The notes: generated from the sequence alone by a model not told the origin. Shown: positions 1 through 8,431, counted from the stretch's first letter. The stretch: 64,000 bases of DNA from Methanococcus aeolicus Nankai-3 (GCF_000017185.1 NC_009635.1:1449189-1513188), one strand, 5' to 3'. Program-made: numbers and translations.

Positions 1-38
1 AATATTCAAAAAAATAACTTACAACAAAAAAAATAATA

Positions 39-153
39 TGGGGATACTGGGATTTGAACCCAGGTCTAGGGATTTCTCCTGCATTAGGTTTTAGTCCAAA
101 TCCATATAGGCACTTGGAGTCCCCAATGATAGGCCAGGCTACACCATATCCCC
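39..153 (-). tRNA. tRNA-Trp (CCA) with a 40-nt intron
   Basis: On the minus strand the acceptor stem GGGGATA (153-147) pairs with TATCCCC (46-40), followed by discriminator A at 39. The T-arm is CTGGG-TTCAAAT-CCCAG. The anticodon stem GGGGA pairs with TCCCT (one G-U), and the loop reads CTCCAA, giving anticodon CCA. About 40 nt (113-74) intervene after base 37, the canonical archaeal intron site, before A38 and the 3' stem. Removing them leaves a 75-nt tRNA. No CCA is encoded. Methanococcales are known to carry an intron in tRNA-Trp; this one is short and holds no obvious box C/D guide. Confidence 0.93.
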
Positions 154-252
154 GAAAACAAATATAATTAAAACAATTATCAATTAATACAATTGTATTA
201 AACATTATTATAGAACCAATAAGATATATATATACTTTTCGGATGGAATATT

Positions 253-915
253 ATGAACGACAAAAATAATAACATAAATATTATAAAAATAGGCGGTAGT
301 TTAACATATTCGGTAAATGAATTATTGAATAAATTAAAAGATTTTTGCAACACAAGTGGTAAAAAAATAATAATTGTTCCCGGAGGAGGGCAGTTTGCAA
401 ATGTTGTCAGGGAGCTCCATGAAAAAACAGAATTAAATGAGGATGGCGCCCACATGCTTGCCACAAAATCAACTGATTTAATTGGGCTTTATTTTTCAGA
501 AATATCTGGAATCACAGCAGTAGATAATTTATATGATGCTAAAAAAATATTAAATAAAGAAAATATTGTAATAATACTACCTTCAAAAATTGTATTGGCC
601 ACCGAGGAGCTCCCCCATTCATGGGAATTAACCTCCGATTCAATATCTGCATATATTGCCAAATGTTTGGATATTCATAGCATAATTATAGCTACTGATG
701 TAGATGGTATATATACAACATATCCTGAAGGAAAACTATTAAATACTATAAATGTTAAAACCCTTAAAGGCTTTACTTCTGTTGATAGTTATATATCGAC
801 AATGTTATTGAAACACAATATTGAGTGCTTTGTAGTTAATGGGAAGCACCCAATGAGAATAATAAATATTTTAAAAAACAACAGTGATATATGCACAAAA
901 ATTACAATTGATTAA
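253..915 (+). CDS. mfnE: [5-(aminomethyl)furan-3-yl]methyl phosphate kinase (methanofuran biosynthesis)
   Basis: A 220-residue amino acid kinase family protein. The N-terminal KIGGS (residues 12-16) and PGGG (43-46) loops form the nucleotide and phosphate site, and TDVDG lies in the C-terminal half. From recall it matches the MJ0458 family, shown to add a second phosphate to the furan phosphate F1-P, giving the diphosphate that MfnF condenses with tyramine-glutamate in methanofuran synthesis. In M. jannaschii the same gene sits beside aEF-1beta and the L22-S3 cluster, as here, which supports the call. No strong Shine-Dalgarno is visible (ggatggaatatt precedes the ATG). A role as another amino acid kinase is less likely. 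Confidence 0.85.
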   Translation: MNDKNNNINIIKIGGSLTYSVNELLNKLKDFCNTSGKKIIIVPGGGQFANVVRELHEKTELNEDGAHMLATKSTDLIGLYFSEISGITAVDNLYDAKKILNKENIVIILPSKIVLATEELPHSWELTSDSISAYIAKCLDIHSIIIATDVDGIYTTYPEGKLLNTINVKTLKGFTSVDSYISTMLLKHNIECFVVNGKHPMRIINILKNNSDICTKITID

Positions 916-1106
916 CATAAATTAATCGGGTAATTATCATATATGTTGTTATATAATTGTGCATATGTCAGGGACATAAAACACACTATAAATTAACTTA
1001 TTTGCTCGTTAGTAGTATGTCTATTGATGATTACGAACTATAAAATATACATAAATATATCTAACATATTGATATAAAAAATATAAAAAATACCATTGGT
1101 GATTAT

Positions 1107-1271
1107 ATGAAATATAAATGCACATCTTGTCATGCAGAGATTGCTCCAAGGGAACATGCCGCAAGGTTTTTATGCCCGAACTGTGGAGAAGTAGAATTAG
1201 TAAGATGCGAAAAATGTAGAAAATTAAGTAATCCATATAAATGTGGAAAATGTGGATACGAAGGACCATAA
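1107..1271 (+). CDS. small zinc-ribbon protein
   Basis: A 54-codon gene with GGTGATTAT before the ATG. Four CxxC knuckles (C5/C8, C23/C26, C34/C37, C46/C49) fill most of the chain, so it should bind two zinc ions. This is the archaeal family of very short double zinc-finger proteins often found next to the aEF-1beta gene, which follows 84 bp downstream. The position beside a translation factor suggests a ribosome- or RNA-associated role, but that is inference; no catalytic feature is visible. Confidence 0.85.
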   Translation: MKYKCTSCHAEIAPREHAARFLCPNCGEVELVRCEKCRKLSNPYKCGKCGYEGP

Positions 1272-1355
1272 AATAGAGAAATGGGATATTTAATAAAATG
1301 GATATAATAATATTAAATATATTGTCGATATTGAAATAACTTAGATGGTGAAAAC

Positions 1356-1625
1356 ATGGGAATTGTTATGGTAAAATTAAAAGTAATGCCTGTAAGTCCA
1401 GAAGTAAATAAAGATGAATTGTCTGCTAAAATAAAAGAAACCGTAGAAAGCATGGATATAATATGTAGAAACATAGAGGTAGAACCATTGGCTTTCGGAT
1501 TATATGCAGTATTTCCACTTATAGAAATGGAAGAAAAAGAAGGGGGAACAGAACCTGTTGAGGAAGCACTGGCTAACTTAGATGATGTTGAAAGTGTAGA
1601 ATCTGTGGAAGTTTCATTAGTATAA
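1356..1625 (+). CDS. ef1b: translation elongation factor aEF-1beta
   Basis: An 89-residue protein of the length and sequence type of archaeal EF-1beta, the guanine-nucleotide exchange factor that reloads aEF-1alpha with GTP. It has a small alpha/beta fold starting VKLKVMP, with an acidic middle and the C-terminal VESVEV strand typical of the family. The start is the first ATG, preceded by GGTGAAAAC; a second ATG four codons later is less well placed. The order zinc ribbon then aEF-1beta is conserved in Methanococcales. Confidence 0.93.
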   Translation: MGIVMVKLKVMPVSPEVNKDELSAKIKETVESMDIICRNIEVEPLAFGLYAVFPLIEMEEKEGGTEPVEEALANLDDVESVESVEVSLV

Positions 1626-1812
1626 TTTTAAAATTAAAATTTGCATATTTGTAGTCTATGGTTTTTTATTGGATATATTAATATTTTATTAAAAAATTAT
1701 AATTCGAAACATTTATTCTAAATCTGTAATTATATGTGGTGTTTGCCATTATACTACTATTTAGCACTATATATGATATAATAACTCATTATATTAACCA
1801 TATAGGAAAAAT

Positions 1813-2034
1813 ATGATAACACATATAAACAAGATTGAGCATATAAAAGAAGTTGTTAAATTTGTGGAAAATAGTGGATACACCATAAATATCCATACAA
1901 ATAATAAACTAATTATGGAGATTGGGACTGATAGGCCTGATTTTCTATCAAAAAACACGATAGGGAATGTAAAAATTCACTATATAAACAGCACCAAATT
2001 AATGGCAAAAATAGGCATTGAATTGTTGAGGTAG
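1813..2034 (+). CDS. small hypothetical protein upstream of rpl22
   Basis: A 73-residue ORF that I do not recognise. It has a mixed alpha/beta pattern with a hydrophobic strand near the end (VKIHYIN) and no Cys, membrane segment or signal peptide. Its stop lies 5 bp before the ATG of rpl22, and the rpl22 ribosome-binding site (GAGGTA) lies inside its last codons, so the two are probably co-transcribed and translationally coupled. Its own start has only a weak AGGA upstream. The tight packing and ordinary codon use favour a real gene over a chance ORF. Confidence 0.6.
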   Translation: MITHINKIEHIKEVVKFVENSGYTINIHTNNKLIMEIGTDRPDFLSKNTIGNVKIHYINSTKLMAKIGIELLR

Positions 2035-2039
2035 TAAAA

Positions 2040-2501
2040 ATGAGTAAGTTAAATTATAAAGTAGAAACAGACCCTAATAAAACTGCAAGAGCTATGGGTA
2101 GATCATTGAGAATTTCAAGAAAACATACCATTGAAATTTGTAGGGAAATAAGTGGTATGAAATTAGATAAAGCTATTGCATACCTAAATAGAGTAATTGA
2201 GTTAAAACAAGTTGTTCCATTTAAAAGGCATGGAAAAGATGTTCCGCATAAAAAAGGAAAATATGGATGGACAGCAGGTAGATTCCCTCAAAAAGCATCT
2301 ACACAAATATTAAGTGTTTTAGAAAATGCAAAGAAAAATGCAGAATACAAAGGTATGAATACAGAAAAATTGAGAATAAAACACATATCCTCAAATAAAG
2401 GATTTACAATAAAAAGACACATGCCAAGAGCATTTGGTAGAGCTTCGCCAAAAAACCAAGAAACAGTTCATGTTCAAGTTATATTGGAAGAATTTTACTA
2501 A
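2040..2501 (+). CDS. rpl22: 50S ribosomal protein L22 (uL22)
   Basis: A 153-residue archaeal L22, which lines the peptide exit tunnel. Recognisable features are the N-terminal ARAMGRSLRISRKHT region, the HKKGKYGWTAGRFPQKA segment and the tunnel beta-hairpin with KRHMPRAFGRAS near the C-terminus. It begins the ribosomal operon in this window; rps3 follows after 54 bp. The start is set by GAGGTAG a few bases upstream. Confidence 0.97.
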   Translation: MSKLNYKVETDPNKTARAMGRSLRISRKHTIEICREISGMKLDKAIAYLNRVIELKQVVPFKRHGKDVPHKKGKYGWTAGRFPQKASTQILSVLENAKKNAEYKGMNTEKLRIKHISSNKGFTIKRHMPRAFGRASPKNQETVHVQVILEEFY

Positions 2502-2555
2502 TAAACATATATATACACATGATACAGGATTATTTTAAATCGATAGGTGAATTAA

Positions 2556-3182
2556 ATGATTGAAAGAACATTTATAAAAGAAAATGTCATGGAAACCTTG
2601 GTTGATGAATACTTAAAAAATAAATTACCAAGAGCAGGATACAGCCACATGGATGTAAAAAAGACTCCAATAGGAACAAGAATAACAGTATTTGCTGAAA
2701 AACCGGGTTTCGTAATTGGAAGAAAAGGTAAAATGGTAAAAGAATTAACCGAAACAATTGCAACAAAATACGGCGTAAATAAACCTCAAATAGAAGTAAA
2801 ACAAATAGAAAGCCCTGATTTGGATGCAGGAGTTGTAGCTCAAAAAATAGCTTCCTCCCTTGAAAGAGGAATGCATTTTAGAAGAGTAGCACATTCAGCT
2901 ATTAGAAGAGTTATGGCACAAGGTGCAAAAGGTGTTGTTGTAATTGTTTCTGGAAAATTAACCGGGGAAAGGTCAAGAACAGAAAAATACATGGAAGGAT
3001 ACATGAAACACTGTGGAGAGCCATCAGAGGAATTAGTAGACCAATGTCATAAAATTGCAAAATTAAAACTTGGTGTGGTTGGAGTTACAGTTAAAATAAT
3101 GCCTCCAGAAATTACACTTCCTGATGAAATTGTTATAAAAGATGTGCCAAGTAAAACCACCGTAGAAACAGTGGAAGAATAA
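2556..3182 (+). CDS. rps3: 30S ribosomal protein S3 (uS3)
   Basis: A 208-residue archaeal S3 located at the mRNA entry channel. A type II KH domain in the N-terminal half is marked by [14 protein letters not shown]. The C-terminal domain contains [19 protein letters not shown] and a short acidic tail. The start follows GGTGAATTAA. It lies between rpl22 and rpl29, the usual archaeal order. Confidence 0.97.
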   Translation: MIERTFIKENVMETLVDEYLKNKLPRAGYSHMDVKKTPIGTRITVFAEKPGFVIGRKGKMVKELTETIATKYGVNKPQIEVKQIESPDLDAGVVAQKIASSLERGMHFRRVAHSAIRRVMAQGAKGVVVIVSGKLTGERSRTEKYMEGYMKHCGEPSEELVDQCHKIAKLKLGVVGVTVKIMPPEITLPDEIVIKDVPSKTTVETVEE

Positions 3183-3214
3183 ATAAAATATAATTAACTA
3201 TTATTGGTGAGAAT

Positions 3215-3412
3215 ATGGCTATATTAAGAGCAAGCGAAATAAGAGAAATGTCTGCTTCTGAACTCAACGACAAATTAGTTGAAATAAAAAAGGAATTGAT
3301 GAAGGAAAATTCCAACAAAGCAACTGGTGGAGCTCCTTCAAATCCTGGTAAAGTTAAAGAGTTAAAGAGAACAGTAGCAAGAATTAAAACAATAATGAAT
3401 GAAAAGAAATAA
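3215..3412 (+). CDS. rpl29: 50S ribosomal protein L29 (uL29)
   Basis: A 65-residue, mostly helical L29 with the usual start [12 protein letters not shown] and the lysine-rich C-terminal helix [13 protein letters not shown]. It lies near the peptide exit and helps dock SRP and nascent-chain factors. GGTGAGAAT precedes the ATG. The SUI1 gene begins 36 bp downstream. Confidence 0.96.
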
Positions 3413-3448
3413 GCAATGCAATTATGCATTGTATCAAGGGGTGCAGTA

Positions 3449-3757
3449 ATGCCTGAAATTTGTCCAGTATGTGGGCTACCAACAGAATTGTGCGTATGTG
3501 AAGAAATTGCAAAAGAAGAGCAAAAAATAAAAATATATGTTGCAAAAAGAAGGTTTGGAAAATTAATGACGGTTGTTGAAGGATTTGACGCAACTTTAAT
3601 TGATGTTAAAGACCTTGCTAAAAAATTAAAAGATATTTGTGCCTGTGGCGGAACTGTGAAGAAAGATTCCATTGAATTACAGGGAGACCACAGAAGAAAA
3701 GTTGAACAGGCCCTTATAAAAATGGGATTCTCAAAGAATACCATTGAAGTAAGGTAA
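3449..3757 (+). CDS. sui1: translation initiation factor aIF1 (SUI1 homologue)
   Basis: A 102-residue SUI1/eIF1-family protein that helps start-codon selection on the 30S subunit. An N-terminal zinc-binding segment [13 protein letters not shown] precedes the SUI1 core, which has [13 protein letters not shown], the CACGGTV loop and a C-terminal [13 protein letters not shown] helix. The frame is open from 3416, but I chose ATG 3449: a GGGGTGC ribosome-binding site stands just before it and the product then begins directly at the zinc segment, the usual length for this family. Confidence 0.95.
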   Translation: MPEICPVCGLPTELCVCEEIAKEEQKIKIYVAKRRFGKLMTVVEGFDATLIDVKDLAKKLKDICACGGTVKKDSIELQGDHRRKVEQALIKMGFSKNTIEVR

Positions 3758-3817
3758 TAATATTAAAATTAGTAAAAATATTTATGTGGTGTGTTCGGAG
3801 CTCCATGAAGAAAACTA

Positions 3818-3842
3818 CGATATATGCGTAGGCTAAATATCG
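3818..3842 (+). promoter_or_regulatory. hairpin with GCGTAGGCTAA loop (copy A)
   Basis: Stem CGATAT (3818-3823) pairs perfectly with ATATCG (3837-3842) around a loop holding GCGTAGGCTAA. The same 11 bases occur in a second hairpin at 4390-4415 with a different stem. It lies between sui1 and rnp1, about 40 nt after an AT-rich possible TATA element near 3772-3782. The function is unknown; an RNA leader element is my inference. Confidence 0.5.
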
Positions 3843-3908
3843 AACAAACTTTGAACGCACTCCATATATTATATTCTGTATAATTATTTAGTCGTCATAA
3901 TCATAAAG

Positions 3909-3916
3909 TTTATATA
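3909..3916 (+). promoter_or_regulatory. putative TATA box for rnp1
   Basis: TTTATATA preceded by AAAG resembles a euryarchaeal box A. Transcription would start about 25 nt downstream (near 3940), giving rnp1 an 80-nt leader that contains the alternative hairpins described separately. Confidence 0.45.
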
Positions 3917-3968
3917 TGACCACCATATATGTAGGTTTTATACTATTTGATTACTTGATTATATACGA

Positions 3969-4020
3969 CCTAAGGATGCTTAGGCACACCCTAAGGTTTA
4001 TGCTGGGTAGAGGGACACCC
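3969..4020 (+). promoter_or_regulatory. two-state structured leader of rnp1
   Basis: CTTAGG (3979-3984) can pair with CCTAAG upstream (3969-3974, loop GATG) or with an identical CCTAAG downstream (3990-3995, loop CACAC). Likewise GGGT (4005-4008) can pair with ACCC at 3988-3991 or with ACCC at 4017-4020, the latter one base before the start codon. The two sets of pairings exclude each other, as in an attenuator or riboswitch expression platform. No known riboswitch class is recognised. Confidence 0.45.
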
Positions 4021-4021
4021 A

Positions 4022-4312
4022 ATGATTACTCCATACAATATATTAAGACATGAATTAATCGGATTAGATGTAGAAATTACTCAATCAACCAATAAGTCTC
4101 TGGTTGGACTAAAAGGAAAGATTGTATATGAAACTCGAAATACTATTAATATTGAGAGATTCGACAATTCCAAAGAGGTAATGATACCAAAAGATATCGC
4201 TGTATTCAAGTTTAAATTAAACGAAGAATACATTGAGGTTATTGGTGAATTACTGATGGGGAGACCAGAAGATAGGTTGAAGAGGAAAATTAAAAACATA
4301 TATCCATATTAA
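4022..4312 (+). CDS. rnp1: ribonuclease P protein component 1 (Rpp29/Pop4)
   Basis: A 96-residue Rpp29-type subunit of RNase P, which with the catalytic RNA trims tRNA 5' leaders. The Sm-like barrel is visible as HELIGLDVEITQS, GLKGKIVYETRNT and the MIPKDIAVFKF strand, followed by a basic C-terminal helix (RPEDRLKRKIKN). It occupies the same place as in M. jannaschii, between SUI1 and S17. The ATG follows AGAGGGACACCCA, where the possible ribosome-binding bases lie in a foldable leader. Confidence 0.93.
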   Translation: MITPYNILRHELIGLDVEITQSTNKSLVGLKGKIVYETRNTINIERFDNSKEVMIPKDIAVFKFKLNEEYIEVIGELLMGRPEDRLKRKIKNIYPY

Positions 4313-4389
4313 TCCTATTTTAAAGTCCCAACTATAATTCAAATTTCATTATATAGTATGCTTTCAAGATAAACAGTTATATCATAAAT

Positions 4390-4415
4390 ACATAATCGGC
4401 GTAGGCTAATTATGT
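4390..4415 (+). promoter_or_regulatory. hairpin with GCGTAGGCTAA loop (copy B)
   Basis: ACATAAT (4390-4396) pairs with ATTATGT (4409-4415) around a loop containing GCGTAGGCTA. Copy A at 3818-3842 has the same loop on an unrelated stem, so the stem pairing is kept while its sequence is not. It is about 40 nt downstream of a TATA-like element (TATATAG near 4350) and roughly 105 nt before rps17. Confidence 0.5.
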
Positions 4416-4519
4416 TATTTTTAGTATAATTCAAAGCACTATATTATTTATTAAATTAGATGCATAGATATTTAGTATATTATTATAATATATATTTTCT
4501 ATATTTTAGGAGGAATATT

Positions 4520-4849
4520 ATGAGAAACATAGGAATTGATGTAAAATCTCCTGAAAATGAGTGCAACGACAATGACTGTCCATTCCACGGCAATTTGCCT
4601 GTGAGAGGACAGGTATTTGAAGGAATTGTAGTCAGTGACAAAGGACATAATGCAATTGTAATTAAAAGAGATGTTGTAAGATACATCCCAAAATACGAAA
4701 GATACGAAAAAAGAACCACCACAATGGTTGCTCATTGCCCATCCTGTATTGACGCAAAGATTGGCGATAAGGTAAAAATTGCTGAGTGCAGACCAATAAG
4801 TAAAACTAAATCGTTCGTAGTTATTGAAAAAATAGAGCTTTCAGAATAA
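4520..4849 (+). CDS. rps17: 30S ribosomal protein S17 (uS17)
   Basis: A 109-residue archaeal S17, an OB-fold primary 16S rRNA binder. It shows PFHGNLPVRGQVFEG near the N-terminus, the YERYEKRTTTMVAHCPSC strand region and the IAECRPISKTKSFVV motif. The frame is open from 4460, but AGGAGG sits 6 bp before ATG 4520 and the family starts at this point. rpl14 follows 9 bp after the stop. Confidence 0.97.
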   Translation: MRNIGIDVKSPENECNDNDCPFHGNLPVRGQVFEGIVVSDKGHNAIVIKRDVVRYIPKYERYEKRTTTMVAHCPSCIDAKIGDKVKIAECRPISKTKSFVVIEKIELSE

Positions 4850-4858
4850 GGTGATTAG

Positions 4859-5257
4859 ATGAAGGGATTTGGTTCAAAAGTCATAAGGTCATTACCTAAT
4901 GGGGCAAGACTAATATGCGCCGACAACACAGGAGCAAAAGAGCTTGAAATAATAGCTGTTAAAGGCTATAAGGGTGTTGCAAGAAGATTACCTGCTGGCG
5001 GTGTTGGAAGTTTAGTATTTGTTTCTGTTAAAAAGGGAACGCCTGAAATGAGAAAACAGGTATTACCTGCGATTATCATTAGACAGAAAAAAGAATATAG
5101 GAGACCAGACGGTTCAAGAGTTAAATTTGAAGATAATGCCGCTGTAATCGTAACTCCCGAAGGAAGCCCAAAAGGTTCAGAAATTAAAGGACCAGTAGCA
5201 AAAGAAGCTGCGGAAAGATGGGCAGGAGTTTCAAGATTGGCTAAAATAATACATTAA
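4859..5257 (+). CDS. rpl14: 50S ribosomal protein L14 (uL14)
   Basis: A 132-residue L14 that sits at the subunit interface. Family marks are [17 protein letters not shown], the glycine-rich [19 protein letters not shown] and [17 protein letters not shown], with [22 protein letters not shown] closing the protein. GGTGATTAG precedes the ATG. It is packed 9 bp after rps17. Confidence 0.97.
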
Positions 5258-5277
5258 AAAGACATGTGGTGAATATT

Positions 5278-5637
5278 ATGGTTTTGACAACTTCAAAACA
5301 GCCAAGAAAACAGAGGAAAGCATTATATAATGCTCCACTCCATGCAAGAAACAAATTGATGAGTGCAATGCTCTCAAAAGATTTGAAAGAAAAATATAAC
5401 AAAAATGCACTTCCCGTAAAAACAGGAGACACTGTAAAAATACTCAGAGGAACCTTCAAAGGAATAGAAGGGGAAGTATCAAAAGTAGATTACAAATCCT
5501 ATAAGATATATGTTGAAGGAGCAGTAAATAGAAAACAAGATGGAAATGAATCTCTCTATCCGATACACCCATCAAATGTTATGATTGTTAAGATGGACGA
5601 TTCTGACGATAGAAGATTTAAATTTTCAAATAAATAA
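5278..5637 (+). CDS. rpl24: 50S ribosomal protein L24 (uL24)
   Basis: A 119-residue L24, an assembly initiator of the large subunit. The central KOW motif reads [15 protein letters not shown], preceded by the archaeal N-terminal extension [20 protein letters not shown]. An ATG four codons upstream (5266) is in frame, but GGTGAATATT immediately before 5278 decides the start. Confidence 0.96.
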
Positions 5638-5671
5638 TTGATGAATTGAAGAATTATATGAAGGTGCGAAT

Positions 5672-6406
5672 ATGGCAAATAAAGGACCAAGGAAGCATTT
5701 GAAAAGACTACCCGCTCCAAAAAACTGGCAAATTTCAAGAAAAACCAATAAATATACTACAAGACCATCCGCAGGACCTCATGCAATGGGGAGCTCCTTG
5801 CCGTTATTGTTGGTTCTTAGAGATTTATTAGGTTATGCCGATAATGCAAGAGAGGCAAAAAAAGTTATTAAAATGGGTAAAGTGTTAGTTGATGGAGTAA
5901 AAAGAAAAGACCACAGATACCCGACAGGTTTAATGGATGTAATATCATTACCTGATGCAAATGAAAGCTTTTTGGTAGTATTGGATGAAAAAGGTAGAAT
6001 TAAATTAAATAAAATAAAAGATAACACTAAAAAGTTATGTAAAATTGAAAATAAAACTGTTATAAAAGGCGGACACATTCAGTTAAACCTTCACGATGGT
6101 AGAAATCAAATAGTAAAACTTGCCGATGCTACAAAAGCTGAGGAAGATATTTATAAAACAGGAGATTGTGTTATTCTCTCTATTCCAGAACAGAGCATAG
6201 TAGGACATGTTCAGTTTGGTGAAGGAAAATTGGCATACATCACAGGCGGTAAACACGTAGGCGATTTTGCAAAAATAATAGGTATAGAGAAAAAACAATT
6301 ATATCCTGATATAATTACACTTGAAACAGAAAACGGAGAGCAGTTCAAAACCATTAGAGACTATGTTTTCATAGTTGGTGACGACAAACCTGTTATTTCA
6401 ATGTAA
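5672..6406 (+). CDS. rps4e: 30S ribosomal protein S4e (eS4)
   Basis: A 244-residue eukaryote/archaea-specific S4e. It begins GPRKHLKRLPAPKNW, then has the S4 RNA-binding segment (AREAKKVIKMGKVLVDG), the central S4e domain and a KOW-like C-terminal region. AAGGTGCGAAT precedes the ATG. The position between L24 and L5 is the conserved archaeal order. Confidence 0.97.
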   Translation: MANKGPRKHLKRLPAPKNWQISRKTNKYTTRPSAGPHAMGSSLPLLLVLRDLLGYADNAREAKKVIKMGKVLVDGVKRKDHRYPTGLMDVISLPDANESFLVVLDEKGRIKLNKIKDNTKKLCKIENKTVIKGGHIQLNLHDGRNQIVKLADATKAEEDIYKTGDCVILSIPEQSIVGHVQFGEGKLAYITGGKHVGDFAKIIGIEKKQLYPDIITLETENGEQFKTIRDYVFIVGDDKPVISM

Positions 6407-6449
6407 TGAAGTGAATATAAAATATATACAATAAATATACGGTGGAAAC

Positions 6450-6995
6450 ATGAACTTCCAAGAAGCATGGGAAAAACAGCCTATGAGTAAGCCTAGAATA
6501 GAGAAGGTTACTGTGAATATGGGGGTAGGTGAGAGTGGGGATAAATTACTCACTGCTGAGAAGGTTGTTAGTGAAATTACCGGTCAAAAACCCGTAAGAA
6601 CATTGGCAAAACAAACAAACCCTGCGTTTAACATTAGAAAAAAACTTCCAATTGGTTTAAAAATCACATTGAGAGGTAAAAAAGCAGAGGAGTTTTTAAA
6701 AGATGCTTTTACGGCATTTACAGCATCAGGAAAACAACTATTCACCTATTCATTTGACAAAAGAGGAAATTTCTCATTTGGTATTCCAGAACATATAGAC
6801 TTCCCAAATCAAAAATATGACCCATCAGTTGGAATCTATGGTATGGATATATGTGTAACCTTTGAAAAACCAGGATACAGTGTTAAAAGAAGAAAAGCTA
6901 AAAGAGCAAATATTCCAGCGAAACATCTAGTAAGCAAAGAAGAAGCTATTAATTATATCGAAACTATATATGGTATAAAGGTAGAGCAGGAATAA
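6450..6995 (+). CDS. rpl5: 50S ribosomal protein L5 (uL5)
   Basis: A 181-residue L5 that binds 5S rRNA and contacts P-site tRNA. PRIEKVTVNMGVGESGD, the TGQKPVRTLAKQTNPAFNIR segment and the C-terminal YDPSVGIYGMDICVTFEKPG are typical. GGTGGAAAC precedes the ATG. rps14 follows after 66 bp that include a GGAGCTCC palindrome. Confidence 0.97.
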   Translation: MNFQEAWEKQPMSKPRIEKVTVNMGVGESGDKLLTAEKVVSEITGQKPVRTLAKQTNPAFNIRKKLPIGLKITLRGKKAEEFLKDAFTAFTASGKQLFTYSFDKRGNFSFGIPEHIDFPNQKYDPSVGIYGMDICVTFEKPGYSVKRRKAKRANIPAKHLVSKEEAINYIETIYGIKVEQE

Positions 6996-7061
6996 TTTTG
7001 AGTAATCTCTTATATTGTAAAAAGGAGCTCCTCGGAGCATAAATAAAAAGTTGGTGAAACG

Positions 7062-7223
7062 ATGGCAAAAACACCATTCAAGAAGAAATACGGATATGGT
7101 TCAAAAATATGCAAGAGATGCGGTAAAAATGGACCAGGAATTATAAGTAAATATGGAATAAATATGTGCAGACAATGCTTTAGGCAGTTAGCATCGGAAT
7201 TAGGATTTAAAAAGTATGATTAA
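7062..7223 (+). CDS. rps14: 30S ribosomal protein S14, zinc-binding type (uS14)
   Basis: A 53-residue S14 of the compact zinc-ribbon type. Four cysteines in two pairs (CKRC and CRQC) bind zinc; the ending [11 protein letters not shown] is typical. It binds 16S rRNA in the 30S head. GGTGAAACG precedes the ATG. It lies between rpl5 and rps8, as expected. Confidence 0.96.
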   Translation: MAKTPFKKKYGYGSKICKRCGKNGPGIISKYGINMCRQCFRQLASELGFKKYD

Positions 7224-7244
7224 ATAAATTAAGGAGGTATCAAT

Positions 7245-7637
7245 ATGAGTCTAATGGACCCACTTGCGAATGCATTGAACCACCTATCCAACTGTGAAAG
7301 AGTAGGAAAGGATGTGGCATATGTTCAGCCAGCATCAAAGCTCATAGGTAGAGTATTTAAAGTTATGCAGGATAAAGGATATATGGGAAACTTTGAGTAT
7401 ATTGAAGATGGTAAAGCAGGAATCTACAAGGTAGAATTAACAGGACACATTAATAAATGTGGAGCAGTTAGACCAAGATATGCTGTTAAAAAAACCGAAT
7501 TTGAAAAATTCGAAAAAAGATATTTGCCTGCAAAAGGATTTGGTTTATTGATTGTAAGTACGCCAAAAGGATTAATGACCCATGACGAAGCAAAAAGTAA
7601 TGGATTGGGTGGAAGATTAATATCCTATATATACTAA
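7245..7637 (+). CDS. rps8: 30S ribosomal protein S8 (uS8)
   Basis: A 130-residue S8, a primary 16S rRNA binder. It starts [20 protein letters not shown] and ends with [19 protein letters not shown], the conserved rRNA-binding C-terminal motif. AAGGAGG lies 8 bp before the ATG. rpl6 follows. Confidence 0.97.
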   Translation: MSLMDPLANALNHLSNCERVGKDVAYVQPASKLIGRVFKVMQDKGYMGNFEYIEDGKAGIYKVELTGHINKCGAVRPRYAVKKTEFEKFEKRYLPAKGFGLLIVSTPKGLMTHDEAKSNGLGGRLISYIY

Positions 7638-7672
7638 AATTAAAGTTATAATACTAAGGAGGTATGGTTAAT

Positions 7673-8224
7673 ATGCCAGTAGCCGCTATTATAAGGGAAG
7701 AAATAGAAATTCCTGAAAGTGTGACCATTGAAGTAATTAACAACGAAGAAGTAGTTGTTAAAGCTGGTGGGAAAGAACTTAGAAGGATACTATCGTACCC
7801 TGATGTAGTTATAAAAAAAGAAGACAATAAAGTAGTAGTTGAAAGTCTTTACCCAAGGAAGAAACAAGCTGCAATTATTGGAACTTTCGCATCCCACATA
7901 AAAAATATAATTACAGGAGTAAGCGAAGGATTCGAATATAAGATGAAAATAAGATATGCCCACTTCCCTATGAAAATCAGTGTTAAAGGTAATGAAGTAA
8001 TTATCGATAACTTCTTGGGAGAAAAACACCCAAGAAAAGCCACAATTATGGAAGGAGTTAAAGTTAAAGTTAGCGGAGAAGATGTAATTGTTACTGGAAT
8101 AGATAAGGAAAAAACAGGACAGACCGCTGCAAACATTGAACAAGCAACAAGAGTTAGGGGAAGAGATACCAGAGTATTCCAAGATGGTATCTACATAGTG
8201 GAAAAAGCAGGCAAAGTATTGTAA
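7673..8224 (+). CDS. rpl6: 50S ribosomal protein L6 (uL6)
   Basis: A 183-residue L6 near the factor-binding site, with two repeated alpha/beta domains and the ending [21 protein letters not shown]. The frame also offers ATG 7664, but that codon almost touches AAGGAGGT; ATG 7673 is correctly spaced and gives the usual start [15 protein letters not shown] hairpin followed by T residues lies 47 bp after the stop. Confidence 0.95.
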   Translation: MPVAAIIREEIEIPESVTIEVINNEEVVVKAGGKELRRILSYPDVVIKKEDNKVVVESLYPRKKQAAIIGTFASHIKNIITGVSEGFEYKMKIRYAHFPMKISVKGNEVIIDNFLGEKHPRKATIMEGVKVKVSGEDVIVTGIDKEKTGQTAANIEQATRVRGRDTRVFQDGIYIVEKAGKVL

Positions 8225-8270
8225 GATTAGTGAATCTACATAAAATGTGCATAACCAAGTTATAGTATGC

Positions 8271-8311
8271 CCAATATCCCCAATAATAATTAAACGATAT
8301 TGGTTTTATTT
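8271..8311 (+). terminator. possible transcription terminator after rpl6
   Basis: CCAATATC (8271-8278) pairs perfectly with GATATTGG (8296-8303), followed by TTTTATTTAT. The gap of about 200 bp to rpl32e holds this hairpin and an AT-rich stretch before rpl32e that could carry a new promoter. In archaea T-tracts alone can terminate, so the role of the stem is uncertain. Confidence 0.4.
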
Positions 8312-8431
8312 ATCCTTGGTAGAGTGTAATTCGTTCGTAGATTTGCTACAAATAATATGTGTAAATTAAAGATAAATAATAAATATATAATAAATCTTTG
8401 ATTTGCCTAGTATCGAAAAAACGGTGGTCTC

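Noticed and set aside
1021-1269. 82-aa minus-strand ORF
   Set aside because: It is antisense to the zinc-ribbon gene, which has a good ribosome-binding site and conserved CxxC pairs.
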